Assembly (NCBI RefSeq): GCF_000003815.2
Contig: NC_049981.1
Coordinates: 23,955,450-24,019,449 of the forward strand
Direction: 5' to 3'
From: Branchiostoma floridae
Taxonomy: Eukaryota > Chordata > Leptocardii > Amphioxiformes > Branchiostomatidae
DNA length: 64,000 bases
Below the pieces are notes generated by a model. The model was not told the origin of the DNA. It saw only the letters and a list, made by a program, of their open reading frames with translations, and did no database searches. The position numbers and the translations under genes are program-made. This document shows positions 14,301 through 25,670 of the stretch, piece after piece. Position 1 is the first letter of the stretch; every line of letters begins with the position of its first letter.

Positions 14301-15639
14301 GGATGAAACTGTTGACATCCTTTCTTTTCACGTTAAGAGCCTGAAAGAAGGATTATTGAAAGTAGCAACATCAACGCGGAGAACGTTTCTTTTATACCCT
14401 TGCTATTTGAATGTCAAGGCAATAGTAATGCCTGTATTCAACCTAGCTTCTCAATTGTCACGACGTATGTGCCCGCAGGTATATGGTGGGCAATGATTCG
14501 ATTGCACGTGCCCAAAAGATTTGAGTGTATAAAGCTTTAGTGTCCGCTGTTGCAGGCATAAAAGGATAATAACTACAAAAGCATTATTTGCCAGAAAATA
14601 CATCATGTTAACCTACAGATATCCAGACCACTGATATGATTATTTCTACTAAAATTGCTTTTCATGGTATTCATAGTTTTCAGATTATGTAGTGCATAAT
14701 GGAATTGACCAATGTTGAGTAGAATGACTTCGTGAAATGTTTCTTTTGAATGAGTACAGCCGTGTATGAATTTGACTTTGTTAATACTATTTGTGCATCG
14801 TTGGGTTCATCCAATGCTATTTCAGCAAAATGTTTGGGTAGATAGTAAAAGCAAGTAGAGGGATTATCATTGAGATTCACTTCATTGAAATCCAACTTCA
14901 GAAGGTCATTCAGCTTTATCACATAATGCATTTAAAATTATCGAAAATAGAGTAGAACGACAATGTCGGAAAGAAATAACTTCGACAGGTGTGGAAAATT
15001 CACGATGTACTTTTACCTGTAATAGTCCAACTAAATCTTTGCAAACCTTAATTCCTGGATGTCCTCTAAACAGAGTGAAAGATCATCTGTGTTGGTATAA
15101 GTCTTTCTTGAACTAAATCAGTTGAACTGTAAATTCCTTGACAGAGACTGGAGCTGCTCGGTCGAAAATCTGGGTGAGTCAAATTTTTGTGTTCGATATT
15201 ACAGCTTACCTAGTTCAATAACTTGTAATCTTGCTGCCATGGCTGAATTGGGGAGGTACTCCTTAGACGTAGAGGAATCCCTAATAATTTAGTTTATTTT
15301 TCATTTCAAGTAGCCATTAAGCTTTTTTCATTAGAATCTGCTTACATGTGCCATCTGGTAGTCTCCAGATATACGTTTATGCCAATTAGAATTAGATTCA
15401 TTAGGTAGCAAATATATTGGGCTTCCGGTGTGCGAAAAACTGTAAAGGGATGCGGTTATTCTTTTATTTGTCATACTCCATCCTTAATTGTTTAAATGCA
15501 CCAGATACACCCTGAATGAACATATTCACAAACTCTGCTCAAAGGTAGCCCAACGAGTAGGTTTGATCAGCTTTTTAGACTTTATCTTAATGTTATCATA
15601 GCTGATATGTTATAAGCAATGGTGGCCCTCTCCAGGATA
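11380..15639. other. Gene-free stretch
   Basis: About 4.3 kb without a supported gene. Short open frames near 11927-12285 and 12780-13067 show no family motif, and I did not recognise a repeat. Confidence 0.5.
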
Positions 15640-16232
15640 ACTGTGACACCGTGTGGGATAGCTGCGGAGTGGGGCGACAACAACAATAACAACTCCAAGT
15701 ACTACAGAACCGGGCTGCCAGAGTAGTTGTTCAGGGTAGAATTTACAGACCAGCAGTGTGCTCGACCTTCATGAGAAGCTCAGCTGGCAGTACCTCACAG
15801 GGAGAAGGAGGCGCCATGTGTGTGTGTTATGGTTTATAAGTCTTAATGGGCTAGCACCAATATACCTGTCATCAGCCTTCCATCATAACTACAACTTTCA
15901 CAGTTACCAGACCAGATATCAATCCTATACAAACTTTTTAAAACTACAAGACAACGTTCATTTGCCTACAGAGGTGCTAAACACTATAACTAGCTCCCTG
16001 GTGATATTAAACAAGTTCCAGCCCTGAAGTTAATTAAATCTGCTCTGGAACAACATGTACATTTTAGTAGTGACCTCTGACTTCGTACCAAAATGATCTG
16101 TAGTTTCTATAATTTGACCTGGAACGGAGATTGTCTTGATTTATGGATGATAATATATTGCATCTGAACACCATATACTTAGCCCGATAGGAGATGAATA
16201 CACAATAAAGGCTATCATTCATTCTTTCTCAA
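15640..16232 (+). mobile_element. 3' fragment of a CR1/L2-type non-LTR retrotransposon
   Basis: An upstream frame reads LQVLQNRAARVV, the usual start of the C-terminal region after the reverse transcriptase in CR1/Jockey/L2-group elements. After a frameshift, 15758-16024 continues with a tryptophan-rich segment and LNGLAPIYLS, also typical. The piece ends with AATAAAGGCTATC followed by an ATTC repeat, as CR1/L2 3' ends do. The copy is 5'-truncated and broken by frameshifts and stops. Confidence 0.7.
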
Positions 16233-16739
16233 AGTCAAAGCGTTATCAACATGTTCTAAATGTACCAACATCCCTGTAAAATGAAAATGGAATAGTCCGA
16301 CCCAACACGTACGTATTCAAAGTTTGAGGAAGGTGCAGTTCATTCCAGCGGTAGCTCCAAGAGCGACAGGCAACTCCAAATTGCCTCCTGACGGCGGTGA
16401 GAGTCACTCAAGTAGATAACAAGAGCCAACCTGGTCAGGTAAGATAAATTGCTAACTAACACCTAGTGCGTCAGAAAGTAGTAACGGCAGTATATGTATG
16501 GACCGGTCGACCGAATACGTGCTGTGTGTGTATCTGTATTGGATGTGTTTGCTGTAGACCACCGATAGTGACAAAAACAAATCATTTAAACTTGACAAAT
16601 ATAACGCTTGAAAGAAAAGAAAGGGATATTTCTTCCTTTTATGTTTTGTTTCGCATACCGAGAAATGTCATGGCAAAACGCAAAATGTTTGCACTATTAA
16701 AAGAGAGTACACCCCACTTGCCCATTACGACTGCTTATT

Positions 16740-16960
16740 CAGTAACCACGGGGTGGTCGCCCACTCTTTTCAAGTGGGGGCTTGTGTGTACTCTACGTGT
16801 GGCTCCCATTTAACACGGGACTTCTGGACTACTGAAGGTTAGTAATCTTATGTACCTGGTTCGAGTGAGGGAATCAGTTACTTTTTTATGGCACATGACC
16901 TGTCAGGTATTTGAACTCAGAGTCAACCATAAGACCACCATGCCACGACCTGAGTAACGC
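16740..16960 (+). repeat. Divergent SINE-like repeat copy
   Basis: Contains CACTCTTTTC, GTGTGGCTCCC, ATTTAACACGGGACTTC and a tRNA-like tail (TTTGAACTCAGAGTCAACC...CCATGCCAC). The same ordered motifs recur near 28250-28500 and 29990-30260. Relationship is by eye only. Confidence 0.4.
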
Positions 16961-19338
16961 TTAGGTCCCAATTTTCAACCAGTGGTCTGGCCGGGTAGCC
17001 TTCAGAAATGAAAAAAAAATGATATAAAAGGCAACAAAATACCAAAAAAAAAAAACACACGTAAAAATGGGCATAATTGGTGTAAATTTGTTGCAAACAT
17101 GCCGGCCGGGCCCCGTTTCGGAAATGGTACGTAAGCCTAATATGGCATTCTCAATATCTCTGTGAATTGTTTGATATAAATTCCAACGTTTCAACTTCTT
17201 TGGACGCCTGTTTAGACATTACAAATTACTGTTACAAGTAATGGGTAGGGTTAAATTTTCCCCAACACAACTCAAATTGAAACATCTTTACAAGTCTGAA
17301 ATTTAAGTCACTACTAATGAAGGAAACCCTTTCTATATTGAAAAGAAATTCCTCTAAGCTACTTGCTCAGTCAGGCAGGACGGATTAGAAAGTTTTTACC
17401 CCAACTCCTCAGGTCGTATTAGTCAAATGTTTCTTATCGCATCCTACTTTCTCCACAACGGAAAAAGCTAGAGGGTTATATATAGACCATAAATAAAGCC
17501 ATTATTTCATACATATGGAAAATGTCAAAACGTCACTGTAAGAAGAAAAAGCTGAATTCATCCGACATCTTATACAATCACGTAGAGAGCAAACTAAAAC
17601 GATCACGTCTGTATGTCTGACACCCACTGCACAAACCAGTATAATCAAACATGACATTTCTTGAGTGCACCTTTTGCTTCAAGGTATAATTGAACCTCCG
17701 AGAGTTGGCAATGGTACAAAGTTCTAACGTTTCATTTTACATTAGAGGGCTGAAAAAGCTCAGAGGCTGGCGGAAGGCTGCAGAGAAGTATGGCATTAGT
17801 GACATACGTCTGCGCCTTGCATTGGTTTGTATTGCAGACCAAAAAATAACGTGGCCTAATGGCGTAGTGTTCCACCCACCACCCCCCTTGACGCAATCCC
17901 ACTCTTTTCGATAAGTATGGTACGATTTCCAATGTGCTGGAGGTGTGGCTCTCGCAAAAGACGTAATTTTATTGACCTAAGATAGGCCAAAAGTAGTTAA
18001 ACCCATTTGCACATGCAATAATTTTTTCTTTACTCGTATCTGTACAGCCTGAATAACTTCCCTTGGGTGTAACACGTCAGCTTATTCATAGTATATTTAT
18101 GAAAAAATGATGTAGTCCAAAGAAATAACCAAGACATGCCTTATTGAAAAGCTATGGCAAGCTACTACGTCCGGAAAGACTAGGCTAGACCCAGTGGCTA
18201 TTAACAAACATCTGTTTGGCTGGGATTCAAAACTCCCCAAATGTTAGGGTTAACTCCCCGAGACAGGCCTAACAACCAAGGCAGAATGATAACGACCTGT
18301 TCTTTAAGGCTCACACATAATTTTTACTTAGCGCACCCGTGCACCAATGTCAAACATTTTAGACACATTTTTTCTGATAAACGTCTTGCACAAATACCTT
18401 GTCTGCTGCTAGCTGCGTTAGGGGATTATAGTACGCAATGATTTTTGCATGCGTAATATGAATCTGAAGTAGAACTTTACAAATGGTTCGGGGAAATTTG
18501 TTGCTCTTTTTTTCATTGCCAAGGACTACCAACATTGGTTGTGTTAAAATGTTTGATCAAACGTTTTCCTTTCTCATAAAGTCTCCTGCAGTATTCAAAA
18601 CATCTTTGAAACTGTTTTTTCATGCTACTTTCGACTTTCATCTGAATGACTTCCTAAGTCCCAGGCAAATCTCACTTTTCAATGCCTAGTCAGTTTCCGA
18701 AGGATATACTAATGCGTTCTTTGGCGTCTACATTCCATTGAGAGCATCACTCTATATTCTGCGTCAAACCGACATGCTCTTGCTTAACCTTGTACTGACC
18801 TTTTGAGACGGTTGTGGAGTGACACAAAGGCTGTAATGCACATGAATCCCAGCGCGTGGTCATCGTAATTGCAAAGATTTCTTCCCAGTTCACCGACCAT
18901 CAATAACAAGGCCAACCGTCCAAGGAAATACGTTGGCCCTTAAGTTTCATAAAAGGAAGTTTTATATGCCTAGGGTGAAAAATACTGTCCTCACAATGCG
19001 ATATACAATCAGAAAAGACATAAAGCTTTCCTACCTTTCAATTCTGGCTCCAAGTTTCAGTCGGCTATATCACATCATGCACTTCAACAAAAAAGCTTTA
19101 TGATCTTCTCATCAAGTGAATGCCTCTGTAGATAGTTATCTCATGTCTTCATTGCGCCATCCTCAACACGACAGTGGGTATCAATGCAAATACCACTGAC
19201 TTCCATTGACAATAAATGCTTTCAGCTTGAAACCTACTTTAAAGATGGAGTTCTTACATTCAACATCTAATGAAGACTCCGTAGATATTTTGCTTTTTGA
19301 ACCTTGCTCATTTGTATGTTATGAATGTAACTTCATAA
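16961..19338. other. Gene-free stretch
   Basis: No supported gene. A short SINE-like fragment (CACTCTTTTCGATAAGT, then GGTGTGGCTCTC) lies at about 17900-17960. Open frames at 17690-17914 and 18241-18689 are not recognisable. Confidence 0.45.
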
Positions 19339-19340
19339 TT

Positions 19341-20418
19341 ATTACCTCCATGAAATTTCATGGAGGTTATATTTTACCCCGCGTTTGTCTGTGTGTCTGT
19401 GTGTCTGTCTGTGTGTAAACAAGATAACTCAAGAACGGCTGGGTGGATTGGTTTGATACTTGGTGTGTTGGTAGGGTGTGATGAAAGCTGGAAATGATTA
19501 GATTTTGGGCCCCCTGGCGGCTCCCCTTGGTACTGCAGCGCAACTTCCGGTTTTGCTATCTTGGTGTTCTGAACATGCTATGATCACGATTTTTGAGTAT
19601 TAGATAGCTCTTGTGCTCAGGAAGAAGTGACATAAGTTTGGGCCCCCTAGCGTCTAGTTTTGGGATAGCAGGGGCATTTTTGTCAAAAACTTCTGAAGAG
19701 GATAACTCAAGAAGGGAACAACGGATTTTCATGATTTTTGGTATGTAGGTACCTTGGGCAATGTTGTACAAGATGAAATACTAATTATGCAAAATAGGAG
19801 CAAATTTGCATAATTAATGACAACATTCAATCATAGCAGTTTTTTCTATGAATCTCTTGTCTTGGACGTTATATGGTCTTGAAATTTGGGTGGTAGATAG
19901 CTTTTAGTGTCATGACAAAGTGGAGCAAGTTTCAGCCCCCTAACATTCAATTTAGGAACTGCAGGGGCATTTTTGTCAAGACATTCCAAAGAGGATAACT
20001 GCAGAAAGGATTAACGGATTGTCATCATATTAGGCATGCGGGTACCTTAGGCAAAGATGTTCATAATGATATACATGTTATGCAAATGAGGACTTAATTT
20101 GCATAATTAATGAGGAAATTGTATAATTCCATTGTTTTCAATAACTGGACTTCTGATAAATGTAACACATGTTAATTATGATAGGTGGAATATAAGCAGA
20201 TACTAAATATGGTAATGAGGAACTTATTTGCATGATTTATGTAAAAATTGCAAAACCACTTTATGACTAATAATGGGAATTTTATAATTGCGACATGTGT
20301 ACGATTGTCAATGATGAACAACACCATGCATAAATTATGTTAATGTATTAGTCATTTGCGTGAAATTTACAAAAGCTCTAAATTTTCATGGAGGTATAAG
20401 GTCGCCGAACTCTAGTTA
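19341..20418 (+). mobile_element. Dispersed repeat family R, copy 1 (about 1.1 kb)
   Basis: Left end ATTACCTCCATGAAAT; right end TTTTCATGGAGGTATAAGG then TCGCCGAACTCTAGTT. Inside are a TG-rich tract (19386-19417), a GATAACTCAAGAACGGCT module, and repeated pairs of ATGCAAAT and TTTGCATAATTAATGA. No coding capacity. The inverted CATGGAGGT ends suggest a non-autonomous DNA element. Confidence 0.65.
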
Positions 20419-20813
20419 TCAATCTACTTTGTTTAATTTCCGAAAGATGAAGTGAAATCAAGTCTGCTTACATACTGCCGATTGAATAGGAAAATGGGCC
20501 ATTTTCTTTCGCAAGGGAAAAGTGGCATTCTTTCCCAAGTAAAAGTGATTATAGAAAATCAATTACTGTGCGTAATCCTACTAGATAACTTAAGTATCAA
20601 GGTATAAAGTTTAATTTTGCCATACGATCCTTAAGCAGAATGCAGTACAAATACATTATCAGGATAAAACATTAAGGGACACTGTCAATGTGTGTGCGTT
20701 CTCTGTCGCAACTCATTTTTAATGATTTTTTTTGCAAAGTAATTTTCCTCATCTGCACCGAGCATTGCTAGAAAAGTAAAGGAAATAACAGATTCAACCT
20801 AAAAAATAGCATT
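20419..20813. other. Spacer between inverted copies of repeat R
   Basis: About 395 bp of unique-looking AT-rich DNA. Nothing recognised. Confidence 0.5.
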
Positions 20814-21735
20814 CGGTGACCTCATACCGCCATGAAATATTTAGAGCTTTTGTAGATATTGGACGTTCCATTTTTGGTTATCCTGATTGGAAACTCTGGA
20901 CAAAAACGCCGATGCAGTTCCAAAATTAAAAGTCAGGGGAGTCAAAACAACCCCACCTTGTCCTAATGTCGAAAGCTATCTGCCACTAAACACTACTGTC
21001 AAGACCGTATCATGTCCGGAATAAGAGGTACGATAACGAAAATGCTATGAAAGAATATTCGCATTAGCTATGCAAATGTCACCCAATTTTGCATAATTAG
21101 TATTCAATTTCGTACATATTAATCTACGCTACCTACATACCAAAACATGAAAATCCGTTTTTCCGTTCTTGAGTTATCCTGTTTGAAATGTTTTTGCAAA
21201 AATATCCCTGCAATTCCAACCATAGCCGCTATTGGCCCAAAACCTTCTGAGCACAAGACCCATCTTAAGGTGTGTCAAGCTTGCGTCACTGCGGGGTTCA
21301 TTCACTGCGTCACTGTTTTGGTATTTTCTCCGATTTTTTTTTTCATAACTTAGATATGGCGTTATACGTAAATGTATGGCTTAGAAGACGAAAAAATTCA
21401 CAAAAAGAAAGAAAATTCGTTTTTTATCTTTGAAATTCGTTGAGTATCTTCCGAACCCCGCAGTGACGCAAGTGCAGTGGGAGCGCACCTTTACGCACAA
21501 GCATCGTGTTCATATTAGTACTAGTAGCTTCTCATCGGAACACAAGATATGGAACCAGGAAGTTCTACTGCAGGATCCAGGGAAGCCGCAAGGGGGCCTT
21601 AAATCTGATCATTCCAGTTTCTATCTTATTCATCAAATCGTCCTTTAGTTATCATGTTGACCAAAAGACTGGCGGACAGACAGACAGACAAAAGCTTCCG
21701 AAAATATATTCTTTATAATATTTCATGGAAGTAAT
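20814..21735 (-). mobile_element. Repeat family R, copy 2 (inverted)
   Basis: Reverse orientation to copy 1: begins CTCATACCGCCATGAAAT with AGAGCTTTTGTA, the complement of the right end of copy 1, and ends ATTTCATGGAAGTAAT, the complement of its left end. It is interrupted by a small element at 21268-21491. Confidence 0.65.
21268..21491. mobile_element. Small inverted-repeat element inserted in repeat R
   Basis: Ends share a perfect 20-bp inverted repeat (CTTGCGTCACTGCGGGGTTC at 21280-21299; complement at 21453-21472). The outer ends are both AAGGTG-type when read inward. Length about 224 bp, no coding capacity. The left end lacks roughly 10 bp present in the right end. Confidence 0.7.
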
Positions 21736-22964
21736 GATATTTCTTTAAAATATACATGTATTGTTAGTAGGATCATGAAGCTTCTTGCTCTCATGTAATT
21801 TTATCAGAGATACACGCATCATGATTGATATAAATCTTCTCAATGTTACTTTTCCCCGAAAACAAAAAATGCAACCTGCCATCGGGTTGTGTTCGGTTAT
21901 TCATGGGACACGTAAAGTAACGCAATTCTATTTTCACTGTCATTCTTGTCGCGTTTCTTGAAATAATGGCGCAATGAAACACATAATTGACTTCGTGACT
22001 CCTGTCGAGACTCGAGTCCAAACTTTAATTGTCATACAGTGTCCTCTGGGCAACTAAAGCAATAGAATGTAGTTCTAGGTCCTGACAAATGATTTTATAT
22101 TGTGTTTTATTTTAAATACGGTTAAATGGTGTCGTTGCCAGTCTTTTATATAATCTTCTTAAATATAAATCAAATAATTCACTTGGCAACCTCAACAACA
22201 AAGCAAGTATTATATAGCTATGTATTACAACTTAATGTGGCAAAGGATTGACTTCTTTGGGCTTAGAGGAATCATTTATAAATGATGAAGTGCTTTATAG
22301 TCGGATGCATTTTAGATTTAGTAGAGTATTATTGGCTGGCCTTTAAAGCCACACGATCACTTCAATCAGGCCCTCAGAGCATACATAATCTACTTTCTTA
22401 TGGTCCGGTGCGTGACTGACCTCCTAAAATGGAATAAGTTAAGACTTCGGCAAGGACGCTCTCTGAGTACATAGAAAGGGTTGCAAATGCAATGTATATT
22501 GTTAAATACACATGTCATGATACATATTTTTGTGCTTTTGTATTCAGCGTCTTTAAAGATTACCATGAATAGGGTTAAAAATAATGATGTTTAAGCATAT
22601 TAAGGTTTTATCAATTCTGCACTATTAATTGGTCACATTTACCTGTCAGAACGTTAAGAGTAACAAGTAACAGGTTCAAAAGGTTTCGTCGGAAATAGAG
22701 TCCAATAAATCAAATTGAAACTGGGAGGACTCATAATATATATCAACAAAGGTTGTATGGTGTACGCAAATCACGTTCTTACCAGCAGTTCTGTTGAGAC
22801 CTGTGAATTGCATCCTTGTCCCGATGGAACACGAGTAATTGATATATTCTGCTTGTTACATGCTATGCCGTCCGAACTACATGTAAAACTTCGTTCCTAA
22901 AGTAGCGCTCTTATATAGCTACCTTGAAGGGTTCACACATATAAAACTAAATTTTATCCTCATC
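21736..22964. other. Gene-free stretch
   Basis: AT-rich with no gene or repeat recognised. The open frame at 22715-22900 has no family resemblance. Confidence 0.5.
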
Positions 22965-22968
22965 TTAA

Positions 22969-23982
22969 ACCTCATCCAATACAGTTAATTTTTACGACGA
23001 ATCTGACAGTATAGGGTTCCCATTTTGGACCCAATTCTGTTTTGCTCATAAGAATATTACTAGTGTTTTTTTTTATTACTATTGTATTATGCTGTTTTTA
23101 TTTAAATTGTTTGCCTTTTTTTGTGTCCATGATTAATGATGAATTACGTTATAATGAATTATGCAGGAAATGAAAACGAACATTTTGCTAGAAAAGTTGT
23201 TCTATTTAACGAATTTACATTTGTTTTGTCTCAGGTTTTAAACAATAATGATGATGTTACACCAATACTGATAGCATAACCATGTTAGTTATTATAATAA
23301 GATAGAATACATGTCAAATCAGGAATTGAATACTCTCAAGCACCCGACCTTTTTTCGCGACAAAAATGAACCAGTGGGGTCCAAACGGACCAAAAAATGT
23401 TTTGTTCATAAAATCTTAGTTCCAATTGCTATCGTTTATCATCGTACATACATTGCTTCATCAATGTGATAGAAATATTTTGACTTGTTAAGGTATTGCT
23501 AATTCCTGCTCATCATCATAATTTATGCAAAAGATCAGAAGTACCGCATTTTGCATTATACCTATTCTGACCAGAGGAGAATTTTGAGGCCTTGGGCAAC
23601 TTTTATGTCGCATAACTCATAAACGGCTAGTGATAAAGCTACGAAACTTGGTAATATATCACAAAATATTGTTAGCAAATCTTTTGTTGTCTTCGCAACG
23701 GAATTCTGACAGGCATATTTACAGATATATTGTCACTTGTTTTATCATATATGATTAGCGCCAATTATCAAAATCTGCACATAATGACGAAAACAGTGCT
23801 TTACACTAAAACATTATAGTTATTCCAAAAAAGTCAGTATTTTCTATTCTAATTACCCATAAATTGTTGCAATAATTGTAACGATGAGCATTTCTGTTTT
23901 GTGGATTGAAATTTTATCTCCGATACAAAATGTTGATATGGTTGATATGAATACAATAAGACCCCATGCGGTTGAATCATGG
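22969..23982 (+). mobile_element. piggyBac-like miniature element, type 2, copy 1 (interrupted)
   Basis: Bounded by TTAA at 22965-22968 and 23983-23986. Degenerate ends (ACCTCATCCAA; the last bases read GGTTGAATCATGG) match the type-2 ends at 41607-42550, as do a left segment (TTTTTACGACGAATCTGAC, TTTTGCTCATA) and a right segment with TTTACACTAAAA. The middle is occupied by a type-1 fragment. No transposase is encoded. Confidence 0.65.
23333..23780 (+). mobile_element. Type-1 piggyBac-like fragment nested in type 2
   Basis: Starts CTCAAGCACCCGACC and runs in parallel with 33690-34100: a GTGGGGTCC segment, TTTTGTTCATAAAATCT, ATAATTTATGCAAAAG, CAACTTTTATGTCGC, AAACGGCTAG and AAAATATTGTTAGCAAA. 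The right end of a full copy is missing. Confidence 0.6.
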
Positions 23983-23986
23983 TTAA

Positions 23987-25369
23987 AGTAAAGTGGTTTC
24001 AAGCTACATGAACTCAAAACAGATGGTGCACCCTACTATCAACCATCTAGTCAGTATCAATTCCATCTACCTTCAAGTAAGCTATTCTTCATATATTTGT
24101 TTCATTATAATGCAAGTAACAACTTGAGCTAGTGTAGACACCCACTGATCGGTACGTATGCATCTGGCAGTTGTGCTGTGCACATAGGGCCTAGCTTGGC
24201 GTTGCACTCCTCAAAATGTTCACCACATAGAGATAATGAATAAGACATGAAGGTTTGGATTCACATGAAAATAAATGTCACCTTTAACTTAAAATCAATT
24301 CAAAGTTTGATAACCACACCATGCCAAACCAAGCCTGGTGCATGGTAATACGGGGCTTGACTGGCTAGCGCTACGGAGTACTGGCTTATTATAGTTTTTA
24401 AGATTGTCAGGAAAAATACGGCACAAAAAATTAAAGGTTTCTAGCCACTCATATATCAAACTAAAAGCTGATCCAGTTGTTATACACGAAAAAATGCCGA
24501 AAGTTTTGGATACAATTTCGTCTAAGTATGTTGCTGGACAGGTGTATAATCTTACCTATGGTAGTTAGAGATAGTCTGTTGTAAACCCCAAAGTTAAGCA
24601 TGTTGTTCAAGGAAACAAGACATGGTCATTCATAAAGGGACTTGGCTATCCTGGGAACTTAGATATCTATAACAAAAGCCAAAGTGTGCACAGGAGCTAA
24701 TGTCTATGTGTCCATGGATATAACGGTTTAAGCGTCTGTCAAACCGTAATGAGTTGGTTTTCGTGGTTTGGAACTGAATTTGGACATGTTGCCGTTGTTC
24801 AAACTTTAAGTGTAGATAATGTAGTGCATGTCTTTTCATTGCTCTCTATATAACAGTTTTAAAGACTCTGTAAATGTACATTGCGTAGTACATTATAGCC
24901 ATTAAAATCTTCTGCTTCAACGCCATGTAACATAACTATAAAACCTCTTCAATCACTATTTCCTCTACAAGATGAATTGATCTATGATGGAAGCTGCCAA
25001 AGGTGAAATCATTGTATTTGGCCAGGGGGCCATACCATTTGTAACAGCCTCCAGTCGTTCGAAGATAAACTACTACCAAGGGGCTACATTTGATGTGTTT
25101 AGCCGTCAGTGGTAATTTCGAAAAGTGCTAAAAGGACCACCTGGCCTGCTAAAGCAACTGTGACCTTTAGCCCATGAGGACCATAGTATTGATCGTAGTT
25201 GCGCGTTACATTATACATAATAGACAAGCCTAATCTTGCATGCAACAACTTCTGGCAAACTGCATATTGCACGTTTCCTGTTGAAATTAAGAAATATGAT
25301 GAAAATAAATAAAAGTTTAGGCAGCATATATGGGGTCGGCAAATTTATCATCTTATAATCAGACTGATT
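23987..25369. other. 5' flank of gene A
   Basis: About 1.4 kb AT-rich, without an identified promoter element or repeat. The transcription start of gene A cannot be placed; an untranslated upstream exon is possible. Confidence 0.45.
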
Positions 25370-25670
25370 ATGAACGATGATCACTTTTTTTCAGAAAACA
25401 TGAACTTGACACTTGAAAATTCTTCTGACGTCTTCATCATGGAGTCCCCGATGTTAAAGCACCCTACAGCCGTCATTGCCGTCTTCGTGGTCGGCTACGT
25501 CATCACCTTCATGGCAACGATGATAGGCAACATCATCGTCTGTTACGTAATCCTAAAGATCCCCCACATGCGCAACGTGACGAATTACTTCGTCTTCAAT
25601 CTGGCCGTTAGCGACATGCTGTCTGCCATTTTTTGCATGCCCTTCACGCTGGTGGACCATGTCATCAGAG
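25370..25670 (+). CDS. Gene A exon 1
   Basis: Encodes residues 1-100 plus the first base of Gly101: the extracellular N-terminus, TM1 and TM2. It ends at a GTACCG donor beginning at 25671. Confidence 0.88.
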
